From Syntrophomonadaceae bacterium (lineage in GTDB: Bacteria; Bacillota; Dethiobacteria; DTU022): DNA of 32,029 bases. The position numbers were made by a program, and so were the translations under genes. Where the stretch lies: positions 1 to 32,029 of the forward strand of contig PWYU01000097.1 of the NCBI GenBank assembly GCA_003567725.1, given 5' to 3'. The notes under the pieces are model-generated. The model was not told where the DNA came from. It searched no databases and saw only the letters and a program-made list of their open reading frames with translations. Below, piece after piece: positions 1 to 6,669 of this stretch. Position 1 is the stretch's first letter, and each line of letters starts with the position of its first letter.

Positions 1-120
1 ACCTTTGTTAATTACCTCCTGGGGCTTGGCGCCCTCATCAACTAACTTGCGGGTAAGCTCATCGGCTTTGGCCGCATCACATTCGATAATGGCGTTAGCT
101 AAGGTTTCAAAATCTGCCAT
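1..120 (-). CDS. Corrinoid (B12-binding) methyl-carrier protein, N-terminal 40 residues only
   Basis: The first 40 codons of a gene that runs off the left edge are visible. The protein begins MADFETLANAIIECDAAK and continues as an amphipathic helical segment. This resembles the N-terminal helical bundle (B12-binding_2 type) of MtbC/MttC/MtgC corrinoid proteins, which carry a methyl group between a substrate-specific methyltransferase and a corrinoid:tetrahydrofolate methyltransferase. The ATG at 118-120 is preceded by AAGGAGTG at good spacing. The cobalamin-binding DxHxxG motif would lie outside the window, so identity rests on the short N-terminus and on context. The gene sits 176 bases downstream of a BCCT transporter on the same strand, as in glycine betaine demethylation loci. 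A trimethylamine-, dimethylamine- or methanol-type corrinoid protein is equally possible from what can be seen. Confidence 0.68.
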   Translation of the reverse strand, partial: MADFETLANAIIECDAAKADELTRKLVDEGAKPQEVINKG

Positions 121-174
121 TATCCATCACTCCTTTCTTAATTATCTCTTTTTATATTATTAGGTCGGCAAATC

Positions 175-211
175 GCCGCCGGATGTATCTTAACCTTAGA
201 CACCCGGCGGC
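175..211 (-). other. Strong intercistronic hairpin between the BCCT transporter and corrinoid genes
   Basis: On the minus-strand RNA, GCCGCCGGGTGT pairs with ACATCCGGCGGC to give a 12-bp stem with one G-U pair and a loop of about 13 bases. On the plus strand the same position is an A/C mismatch, so the fold belongs to the minus-strand transcript. No T-run follows it, so it is a poor Rho-independent terminator. It is better read as an mRNA stabiliser, processing site or partial attenuator that sets the ratio of transporter to corrinoid protein. Confidence 0.55.
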
Positions 212-296
212 ATTCACCTTTATACTATTGAAACCATAAATATCAGATCTTGCCTGCTGATGATTTACTTACAAGATTGTAAACCCTATAGATAGC

Positions 297-1898
297 TTAG
301 AATTTACCCTTTTCCTGCTTTAACTCTTCCAAGGCTGTATTGATGCGAGCCTTCTCCAGGGGCAAGCTTCCTGCTGCCCTTTCCTGGTTGAGAGCCTTAA
401 TCAAGCAGTAGAGCATTAAAGCCATAATAATCATAAACGGAAAACCGCCGACCACTGAAGCTGTCTGCAGTGAATCGAGGGCGGCTTCTCCTCCCGTGTA
501 GAGAAGAACAGCAGCAATTGCCCCTTCAAGCACACCCCAGGTAATCCTTAAGAAAACAGGCGGATTGGGATTTCCACCGGACGTAAGCATCCCGTTTACA
601 TACGTTCCGGAGTCAGAAGAGGTGATGAAGAAAATTGCCACCGAGAAGGTAGCCACGGCAACCAGGAGTGATGACAACGGGAATTCCTGGAGAAGAGCAA
701 AGAATCCGAGAGCCTCGTCTTCAAAGACCTGGTTATAAATGTAGCCGTGCTCACCGGTTGTCTCCAAGACTCTGGTTACACTCTCAAGAGCGGCTCCGCC
801 AAAGACGGCAAACCAGACCATGCTCACAAGAACCGGCACCAGCATAACTCCAATCACAAAATTACGAATGGTGCGGCCGCGGGAAACCCGGGCAATAAAG
901 GTCCCGACAAAGGGGGCCCAGGCAATCCACCAGGCCCAGTAGAATACAGTCCAGGCATTGGCAAAACCCTCTGTGCCAACCCCGGCAGGGTCAAGGTTAA
1001 AGGAAAGGCTGGGCAGGTGCTGAATATAGTCACCGGTGGCATGAGTTAAAGTATTCAGGATGTAGAGGGTCGGTCCGAGAATAAGCACCAGGAGCATTAA
1101 GGCCAGCGCCGCGAGGATGTTGATCTGGCTTAAGTACTTAATGCCGCGGTCAATACCGGTATAGGTGGAAATAATGGCCGCAATGGTAGTAACAATAACC
1201 ACTATCACCACAACAGTTGGGGTACTCGGAATCCCAAATAGCACTTCAAGCCCAGCAGCAATCTGCATGGCGCCAAGACCAAGGGAAGTAGCCAAACCAA
1301 AAAGGGTGGCAAATACACCGATCACATTAACGAGAATTCCCCAGGGACCTTCAATCCCTTTGCGGCCGAGGATCGGCTCCAGGCAGGAGCTAAGCAGCAT
1401 CGGTAATCCCTTGCGGTAAGAGAAGTAAGCCAGGGAACCGGCCACTACAGCATAAATAGCCCAGGGGTGAAAACCCCAGTGGAAGTAGGAGTAGCGCATA
1501 GCGAGCATCGTCGCCTCTGCTGTCTCGGCTTCTCCATAAGCAGGCCAGGCATAGTGGTTAATCGGCTCAGAAACACCCCAGAATAGCAGGCCGATACCCA
1601 TACCACAGCTAAAGAGCATGGCAAACCAGGCTAGATTACCGTAAGCCGGCTTTTCATCGTCCGCCCCCAGTTTGATTTCTCCAACCGGGCTGAAAAGTAA
1701 GTAAACAATCATCACCAGAAAGATACTGGCTCCAAGGATAAAAGACCAGCCCAGGGTTGGCCTCATCCAATCAAAAACTGCCTGGGTTGCCTCACCGAAT
1801 GGTCCTGCAAATGCGGCACCCAAGATGACAAATACCAGCATTACGATAAGTGCAATGTAAAAAGTTAATTTTGCATTATTATTGCCTTCGTTTTGCAC
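297..1898 (-). CDS. BCCT-family betaine/carnitine/choline-type transporter
   Basis: This 533-residue inner-membrane protein has about 12 hydrophobic segments and the BCCT signatures: the glycine-rich stretch CGMGIGLLFWGVSEP (residues 98-112) and the aromatic substrate box WAWWIAWAP (321-329), followed by FIARVSRGRTIR. The family imports compounds with a quaternary ammonium group, such as glycine betaine, choline and carnitine, usually with Na+ or H+. The short C-terminal tail lacks the long osmosensory extension of BetP, which suits a catabolic rather than an osmotic role. The start is GTG at 1898, preceded by AAGGAGG about 9 bases upstream. A consensus sigma-54 promoter lies upstream at 2175-2192, and a corrinoid-protein gene follows. 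I infer that it supplies a methylated amine for corrinoid-dependent demethylation, but the exact substrate cannot be read from sequence. Confidence 0.93.
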   Translation of the reverse strand: MQNEGNNNAKLTFYIALIVMLVFVILGAAFAGPFGEATQAVFDWMRPTLGWSFILGASIFLVMIVYLLFSPVGEIKLGADDEKPAYGNLAWFAMLFSCGMGIGLLFWGVSEPINHYAWPAYGEAETAEATMLAMRYSYFHWGFHPWAIYAVVAGSLAYFSYRKGLPMLLSSCLEPILGRKGIEGPWGILVNVIGVFATLFGLATSLGLGAMQIAAGLEVLFGIPSTPTVVVIVVIVTTIAAIISTYTGIDRGIKYLSQINILAALALMLLVLILGPTLYILNTLTHATGDYIQHLPSLSFNLDPAGVGTEGFANAWTVFYWAWWIAWAPFVGTFIARVSRGRTIRNFVIGVMLVPVLVSMVWFAVFGGAALESVTRVLETTGEHGYIYNQVFEDEALGFFALLQEFPLSSLLVAVATFSVAIFFITSSDSGTYVNGMLTSGGNPNPPVFLRITWGVLEGAIAAVLLYTGGEAALDSLQTASVVGGFPFMIIMALMLYCLIKALNQERAAGSLPLEKARINTALEELKQEKGKF

Positions 1899-2007
1899 GA
1901 ATAAGAACCTCCTTTAAAATAATTGATCGGAGAAAAAGGCATCCAAGATTCATCTACCAACCCCTTTTAAAAATTATCCAGTTTTTCGAGTTGCTGTAGA
2001 AGCCACA

Positions 2008-2074
2008 GGGGACGGTTCCACCGTCTCCCCTTCGGCCTTAAAGCTATGCTTTAAGGGACGTTCGAACCGTCCCC
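2008..2074. repeat. REP/MITE-like palindromic element in the BCCT leader
   Basis: Terminal inverted repeats GGGGACGGTTC (2008-2018) and GAACCGTCCCC (2064-2074) bracket two internal hairpins. One is GACGGT-TCC-ACCGTC (2011-2025) and the other is a perfect 9-bp stem CCTTAAAGC-TAT-GCTTTAAGG (2036-2056). GGGGACGGTTC-type ends resemble dispersed palindromic repeats in many clostridial genomes, some linked to REP-associated Y1 transposases; this is from memory, not a search. The element lies between the sigma-54 promoter and the BCCT start codon, so it would be transcribed in the leader. Composition is GC-rich compared with its AT-rich flanks. Confidence 0.72.
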
Positions 2075-2174
2075 ATGGCGCCGCTTATCATTCAACAAGG
2101 GCAATAGGCTGAGTAATTACAAAATCCGCTATTATCGCCTTAGAAACTACAATAAAAGCTTTTATCTTTATAAA

Positions 2175-2192
2175 GAAGCAAAATTCGTGCCA
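2175..2192 (-). promoter_or_regulatory. Sigma-54 (-24/-12) promoter for the BCCT operon
   Basis: The minus strand reads TGGCACGAATTTTGCTTC. GG at 2191-2190 and GC at 2179-2178 are separated by exactly 10 bases, matching the TGGCACG-N4-TTGC consensus at every conserved position. The start of transcription is expected near 2165, giving a leader of about 270 bases before the GTG at 1898. The gene immediately upstream on the same strand encodes a sigma-54 activator, which supports function. The 1899-2371 gap (473 bases) contains this promoter, the REP-like element, the BCCT ribosome site and possible activator sites, with no convincing open reading frame. Confidence 0.9.
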
Positions 2193-2265
2193 GATTGCTT
2201 CATTTTTTTGTGAGCTATAAAAACCTGCTACCAAAGCTATTAAAAAAGATGCCTTTTAAACTTTC

Positions 2266-2370
2266 AAAGCACCTTTTTCTCAAAGTAATAATTTAAATAG
2301 TTAAAACCAGGCAATTCCCCTTCTATATAAGCAAATAGGTGCTTTTTATCATATTGAGATTTTTTCTCAA
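2266..2370. promoter_or_regulatory. Candidate upstream activator (enhancer) sites
   Basis: Two dyads lie 75-180 bases upstream of the -24 element, the usual range for sigma-54 activators. TTGAGA-N5-TCTCAA is a perfect 17-base palindrome at 2354-2370. Nine-base inverted repeats AAAGCACCT (2266-2274) and AGGTGCTTT (2337-2345) also occur. The 10-mer TTTTTCTCAA is present twice, at 2274-2283 and 2361-2370. The 17-base palindrome could instead act as a weak terminator for the activator gene, which stops at 2372, but no T-run follows it. Assignment to the neighbouring activator is inference. Confidence 0.42.
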
Positions 2371-2371
2371 T

Positions 2372-4165
2372 TCAAGACACGCCTCTGTCTATCCGTTTTA
2401 GCTTCCTGTAGAGGGTAGCCCTGCTGATGCCAAGAGCAGTTGCTGCTTTTTCTTTACCCCAGGTAGTCTGCCCATATCTTTTCAAAGCGGCTTTAATGGC
2501 TTTTTCTTCAAGTGAGGAGATATCCTCAACTCCAACCTGCTCACTGCTGCTGTAATGCCTGGTAATCTTCTCTGGCAAACTATCCTTGTGAATTTGCGGT
2601 CTTGATTCAATATTTATAGCATATTCGATAGCATTTTCTAATTCACGGACATTACCAGGCCAGGGATAGGCCAGCAAAGCTTCGCGGGATCCTTCTGCAA
2701 ACCCTTTAATATTCTTATTCAACCGAACCGCATAATAATCTAGAAAGTGATGCATTAACAATATAATATCATCTTTACGATCACGCAAGCCGGGCAGTGT
2801 AAAAGGAATCACATTGATGCGATAAAAGAGATCCTCCCGGAATTTACCTTCATTGATTAATTCTTCAAGATCCCTGTTGGTAGCAGCGATGATGCGAACA
2901 TCTACATCGCGATAAGAAACAGCGCCAATACGGGCAATACTTTTATTTTCAATGACATGAAGCAATTTGACCTGAAAATCAAGCGGCATATCACCAATTT
3001 CATCAAGAAAAATGGTTCCACCATGGGCCAGTTCGAATTTTCCGGGTTTGCCTCCCTTGCGAGCACCCGTAAAGGCTCCTTCTTCATAACCAAATAGCTC
3101 CGATTCAAGCAGCGTGGCAGGAATGGCAGCACAGCTAACAGAAATAAAAGGTTTTTTCCGGCGGGGGCTTTCTTCATGGATGGCGCGCGCAAAAATGCTT
3201 TTACCGGTCCCGGTCTCACCCCTGATAAGCACAGTTGAATCGGTAGAAGCTATTAGTTTCATTTTTTCTTTGATTTCTTTGATTTCTGTGCTTGCGCCTA
3301 TTATACCTGACAAGGTGGATTTTTTATTCTCTTTCATGATCCGGGTGGCCATCTCTTCAACTTCCTCTTTCTTGCGAAATGATATAACCGCCCCTGAAAC
3401 TTTTCCATCCTCATACATGGGCGTAACGTTGTAAAAGAGATATAATGTTTTATTGTCAGGCCCAGTGTAGCTGACTTCATTTACATAATAGAGGTCACCG
3501 CCGGCACAGCCCCTGCCGTTTAAGGCATCTTCAACAATAAAACCAGGGAAAAGGTTATTGATGTGGTTACCATTCTGACTATTATGTTTAATTTTCAAGA
3601 TATCTTCTGCTGCCAAATTAACATTAGTAATTAAGCCTTGGATGTTAATGGCAATTACACCCTCATAAATCGAATTAATTACATCCTTAAATTGATTCAT
3701 CAGGCTGGTTATTTTCGATTCCATCCTTTTTTCATTTAGAGAAATAAGGATTATGTTGCATAATTTGCTTAAGAAATCTTGCATTTTTTCATAGTGGTTG
3801 AGCAATTTACGACGATGCTGTTCAGTTAAAGCCAGCAAAGATATACTGCCAACTTTTTTATCTTTAAAAATAATAGGCTGCATTACGAAAGCGAGAACTT
3901 CACATTCCTCAGAATAGTGACAATCTGCGCAGCATACTGCATGAGCAGTATTTTCCACAAAGATTGGTTCATTACTACTTGAAGAGATAAGCTTATGGGT
4001 CATGCAGCCATCGTCATAGACTACTCCTACCTCTTTTTCGAAATATCCGCTGCCGGCAACAACTTCTAGATTGCTGCTTATAACCCCAATCTCAATATCA
4101 ACTACTCCGGCAAAAGCTCCAGTGACCTGCTGTAAAAAACTTTGGATTTTTTTTAATTCCTTCAC
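2372..4165 (-). CDS. Sigma-54-dependent transcriptional activator (GAF-like/PAS, AAA+, Fis HTH)
   Basis: This 597-residue enhancer-binding protein has an N-terminal GAF-like sensor (about 1-145) containing the cysteine cluster CCADCHYSEEC (C78, C79, C82, C88, with C54 nearby). A PAS domain follows (about 155-265). The AAA+ domain (about 285-520) has Walker A GETGTGKS (316-323), the sigma-54 contact loop GAFTGA (363-368) and Walker B TIFLDE (384-389). A Fis-type helix-turn-helix ends the protein (KAATALGISRATLYRKLKRI). All ATPase motifs are intact. The GTG start at 4165 has a modest AGGTGG site upstream. Its stop is about 180 bases from a consensus sigma-54 promoter that drives a BCCT transporter and corrinoid gene, so it most likely controls that operon. 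The cysteine cluster suggests a metal- or redox-linked input, but the ligand is unknown. Confidence 0.92.
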   Translation of the reverse strand: MKELKKIQSFLQQVTGAFAGVVDIEIGVISSNLEVVAGSGYFEKEVGVVYDDGCMTHKLISSSSNEPIFVENTAHAVCCADCHYSEECEVLAFVMQPIIFKDKKVGSISLLALTEQHRRKLLNHYEKMQDFLSKLCNIILISLNEKRMESKITSLMNQFKDVINSIYEGVIAINIQGLITNVNLAAEDILKIKHNSQNGNHINNLFPGFIVEDALNGRGCAGGDLYYVNEVSYTGPDNKTLYLFYNVTPMYEDGKVSGAVISFRKKEEVEEMATRIMKENKKSTLSGIIGASTEIKEIKEKMKLIASTDSTVLIRGETGTGKSIFARAIHEESPRRKKPFISVSCAAIPATLLESELFGYEEGAFTGARKGGKPGKFELAHGGTIFLDEIGDMPLDFQVKLLHVIENKSIARIGAVSYRDVDVRIIAATNRDLEELINEGKFREDLFYRINVIPFTLPGLRDRKDDIILLMHHFLDYYAVRLNKNIKGFAEGSREALLAYPWPGNVRELENAIEYAINIESRPQIHKDSLPEKITRHYSSSEQVGVEDISSLEEKAIKAALKRYGQTTWGKEKAATALGISRATLYRKLKRIDRGVS

Positions 4166-4204
4166 AGTAGATTTGCCACCTTTGCGCTTTGAATCATTAT
4201 CTTT

Positions 4205-4693
4205 TTAAATATAAATGATATCATTGCCACAATGCTTTAGAAATTTTTCAAAATCTTTATAAGAGAGATTGACAGTAGCTGTATTAACATTGGGGTGAAA
4301 GTTAACAGATTCTTTTTTTTGCAAAGTTCGATCGATAACCAGGGTAACTTTTTTATCCTGATCATTGATGATACCAAAAGGCGATACTGCTCCGGTTTCC
4401 AAACCCAGATGCTCCTGTAAGCGCCGTTCGGATGCAAAGCTGAGCTTGCCTGCGGCCAGTTTCCCGGATAGATCTTTTAAGTCGGCTGATTTTGATTGCT
4501 CCAAAACTACCAGGAAATGACGGTTACCTTTATTGTTTCTTAGAAACAAGTTTTTCGCATGAGCTCCATCAATATCCTTCCAGTATTGTTGAGCTTCCTC
4601 AACTGTGTAAACCGGCGGATGTTCATAACGATTATAGGTTATGCCCAGCTGGTCCATAATGTCATATACTTTCTGTTCGTTTTCAGTTATCAT
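4205..4693 (-). CDS. Prolyl-tRNA editing protein (YbaK/ProX family deacylase)
   Basis: This 162-residue cytoplasmic protein matches stand-alone YbaK/INS-like editing domains, which hydrolyse mischarged Ala- or Cys-tRNA(Pro). Visible features are the N-terminal HPPVYTVEEA segment, HAKNLFL with the conserved lysine, and the GAVSPFGIIND loop typical of ProX. Length is normal for a free-standing ProXp-ala type enzyme. The ATG at 4693 is preceded by AAAGGGG. It lies 39 bases downstream of the sigma-54 activator's start on the same strand. Because the direction is leftward, this gene is upstream of the activator and may be co-transcribed with it. A sigma-A-like promoter and a structured leader precede it. 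It has no evident link to the flagellar genes. Confidence 0.88.
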   Translation of the reverse strand: MITENEQKVYDIMDQLGITYNRYEHPPVYTVEEAQQYWKDIDGAHAKNLFLRNNKGNRHFLVVLEQSKSADLKDLSGKLAAGKLSFASERRLQEHLGLETGAVSPFGIINDQDKKVTLVIDRTLQKKESVNFHPNVNTATVNLSYKDFEKFLKHCGNDIIYI

Positions 4694-4783
4694 TTTCCGA
4701 TCCCCTTTCAGTTTATATTTTCAAGCTTTTTACGAAGTTAATTAATGCAAACCGGACCTGAGCAAAATAGGGGGAATCCCTGG

Positions 4784-4818
4784 CAAAGATCCTATCTTTG
4801 ACGCTAAGGGGGTCAAAG
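4784..4818 (-). promoter_or_regulatory. Structured 5' leader with two mutually exclusive hairpins
   Basis: Within the presumed leader of the prolyl-tRNA editing gene, CTTTGAC (4818-4812) pairs with GTCAAAG (4802-4796) around a 9-base loop. CAAAGAT (4800-4794) pairs with ATCTTTG (4790-4784) around a 3-base loop. Both stems need the bases at 4796-4800, so only one can form at a time. Downstream, ATAGG and CCTAT can also pair around a GGGATTCCC palindrome. This alternating layout looks like an attenuator or an RNA switch, but I recognise no known riboswitch family on this strand and see no T-run terminator. Confidence 0.4.
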
Positions 4819-4848
4819 CTTTAATTATAGACACAATTTTACATAAAC

Positions 4849-4876
4849 ATTATCATGATTTGATTTCTATTGTCAA
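4849..4876 (-). promoter_or_regulatory. Sigma-A-type promoter upstream of the prolyl-tRNA editing gene
   Basis: On the minus strand a perfect -35 box TTGACA (4876-4871) is followed after 16 bases by GATAAT (4854-4849), a 5-of-6 match to the -10 consensus. Transcription should begin near 4842, giving a leader of about 148 bases before the ATG at 4693. It lies between the end of the EAL-HDOD gene and the editing gene, which fits a transcription-unit boundary. Confidence 0.66.
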
Positions 4877-5010
4877 ATTATATGTGACTACCTGAACTAT
4901 AAACATCAGGACGAAAACCTGCAGCCAGATTACTAAAATTGCCAGCGATGAGCTATCACCAATCCAATATGCAGCAAGGCTGAGCAGGCATTTTCAGTTT
5001 AGAAACTAGA

Positions 5011-6225
5011 CTAGAAGCTGCCGGCCATGTCAGCCAGTTCTAAAGATTCCAGGTAATAAGACATTACCTCAACCTCATCGAGATTATATTTTTCAGCTGC
5101 AATAGAAAAAGCTTTATCCCACTGACCCTGTTCATAAAAAAGGACCATCTGGAGGATATCCCTGAAAGGGCCGGATTCGCTAATAAGGACATTTTTTATT
5201 TCATCAGCCAGAGGTAAATCATTAAGAATATTTTCCATAGGCTGATCAAGGAAAGTGTCTAAAAGAGAAAACAGGCCGGCAAGAAAAAGGTCGGCTTTTC
5301 TGTCTTGTAAATCTGTAACTTCAGCCATCAATTCACAAAACTTACCTCTGGCAATCGCAGTTACAATCAGTTCATCAGGTTTGTCATAGCCAACATTACG
5401 TAAAGCAACCAGAGAAGCCCATTTGATAATCTCTTTTTGACCCAGCAAAGCCATAGCCTGGCGTATAGAATGAATGGGAAATCGGACGGGAACAGCGATG
5501 GAGTTAATAAAACGTAATAGTTTGTAAGAAAGCGATGGATCTTGCTTGATCAAAGCTTCCACCTGATCAAAATCCATCTCAGGCTTATAGATTTCCTGTA
5601 ACAACCGCAGGTTTTGTAATTTAGTACCAGGTATTTCTTTTCCGGTTATTACAGTTGGTTCACAGAAAAAGAATCCCTGGAAATAATCATAACCATTAAC
5701 CATGGCATCTCCATAGTCATGCACAGTTTCCACTTTTTCAGCGATTAGTTTCTTTCTGCTTCCCTGGAAATAGTTAATAATTTTTTCCCGCTGTACTGTT
5801 TCTGTCTCCTGGTAATCAATTTTTACAAAATCAACATAGTTTAATAAATCTGTATCACCGGCGTGGTGATTGTAATCATCAAGGACCAGTTTATAACCTT
5901 TCTTATGGAGGTTCTTACAGGCAGCAATTGCATTGTGGTCGGAACCAATATCTTCGGTTATTTCTATGGCTACATAGTCTTTAGGCAGCAAAAGTGCGGT
6001 TTCATTATTTAGCAGCTGATTGCTAAAATTGATAAAAGCTCTTTTCCTCCTGGTTAGTTTATCAAGCCCTAAGGCCAGAAAGCTATTAGCTATTACTTCA
6101 GAAGTAGCCAGGTTGCCGTTAATCTCTGGATTGTAGTTTTCTTCACCGGAACGGTAAAGCAGTTCATAAGCATAGACCTTTTGCTGCCTGTCAAAAATCG
6201 GCTGCCTGGCTACATAGATTCTCAT
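5011..6225 (-). CDS. EAL-HDOD signalling protein (YuxH-like), possible c-di-GMP phosphodiesterase
   Basis: This 404-residue cytoplasmic protein has an N-terminal EAL domain (about 1-195) and a C-terminal HDOD domain (about 200-400). The EAL motif reads YELLYR. The catalytic set seen in active EAL enzymes appears conserved: E21, N66, E88 and E91 (EITE), D116-D117, K135, E163 and Q183 (FQGF). The loop after DD is degenerate (DDYNHH instead of DDFGTG). YuxH-type proteins are often regarded as signalling modules without proven activity, so hydrolysis of c-di-GMP is possible but unproven. The start ATG has GGGGAGG upstream. It is the last gene of the fla/che cluster, 133 bases after the FlhB-like gene, and would complement the PilZ protein encoded upstream in the same cluster. 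Confidence 0.88.
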   Translation of the reverse strand: MRIYVARQPIFDRQQKVYAYELLYRSGEENYNPEINGNLATSEVIANSFLALGLDKLTRRKRAFINFSNQLLNNETALLLPKDYVAIEITEDIGSDHNAIAACKNLHKKGYKLVLDDYNHHAGDTDLLNYVDFVKIDYQETETVQREKIINYFQGSRKKLIAEKVETVHDYGDAMVNGYDYFQGFFFCEPTVITGKEIPGTKLQNLRLLQEIYKPEMDFDQVEALIKQDPSLSYKLLRFINSIAVPVRFPIHSIRQAMALLGQKEIIKWASLVALRNVGYDKPDELIVTAIARGKFCELMAEVTDLQDRKADLFLAGLFSLLDTFLDQPMENILNDLPLADEIKNVLISESGPFRDILQMVLFYEQGQWDKAFSIAAEKYNLDEVEVMSYYLESLELADMAGSF

Positions 6226-6242
6226 TTCAAATCCTCCCCTAT

Positions 6243-6276
6243 AAAAAAGCTGGCCCTAATTCTTTATTTTCGCCAG
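6243..6276 (-). terminator. Weak terminator-like hairpin before the EAL-HDOD gene
   Basis: On the minus strand CTGGC (6276-6272) can pair with GCCAG (6254-6250), followed by CTTTTTTAT. The T6 run is convincing but the stem has only 5 bp and the loop is 17 bases, so termination would be partial at best. It may separate the che transcript from the EAL-HDOD gene. Confidence 0.28.
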
Positions 6277-6358
6277 AAACAGGATAAATCCTCCGTAAAA
6301 ATAATTGACCCTTAATATAATTATTGCCTGCAAAAATGTTACTGGGAGCTTTTGATAT

Positions 6359-6652
6359 TCAACCAGATCTATTTCGCTGATCAGCTTCCAAAATAAAAGC
6401 ATAGATAGCCGCAACTGCTTCATAAAGTTCCCGGGGAACTTCTTCTCCCAGGGTAAGATTGTTCAAAACTTTAACCAGCGCGTTATCTTCAACTATTGGA
6501 ACCCGGTTATCCTTAGCCAGGGCAATAATGCGCTCGGCAAGCCAACCCCGGCCGCTGGCAGCGATTGTGGGAGCCTGCTTTTTATCCGGATCATAATGCA
6601 AAGCTACAGCTCTACGGATATGATTGATTTTTTTGTGGTTTTCATCACCCAT
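6359..6652 (-). CDS. FlhB C-terminal-domain paralogue (FlhX/YlqH-like)
   Basis: This 97-residue protein matches only the cytoplasmic C-terminal domain of the export switch protein FlhB. The shared parts are AVALHYDP, LAERIIALAKDNRVPIVED and LGEEVPRELYEAVAAIYAFI. It has no membrane segments and no NPTH autocleavage motif, because it starts just at that point. Free FlhB-C paralogues (FlhX, B. subtilis YlqH) can partly replace the cleaved FlhB C-domain in other species. The ATG is preceded by AAGGAG at long spacing, 17 bases after the stop of the YlqG-like gene. Its presence matters because the full-length FlhB in this cluster has an altered cleavage motif. Confidence 0.85.
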   Translation of the reverse strand: MGDENHKKINHIRRAVALHYDPDKKQAPTIAASGRGWLAERIIALAKDNRVPIVEDNALVKVLNNLTLGEEVPRELYEAVAAIYAFILEADQRNRSG

Positions 6653-6669
6653 GCTCGCGAAAAACTCCT

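Noticed and set aside
2351-2375. Rho-independent terminator for the sigma-54 activator
   Set aside because: The TTGAGA/TCTCAA stem is short and AT-rich and no T-run follows on the minus strand; kept only as a possible activator site.
4770-4840. Plus-strand resemblance to a c-di-GMP-I (GEMM) riboswitch core (GGCAAA...GACGC...GGGTC)
   Set aside because: The receptor and second stem are incomplete, no plus-strand gene follows, and a good promoter shows the region is transcribed on the minus strand.
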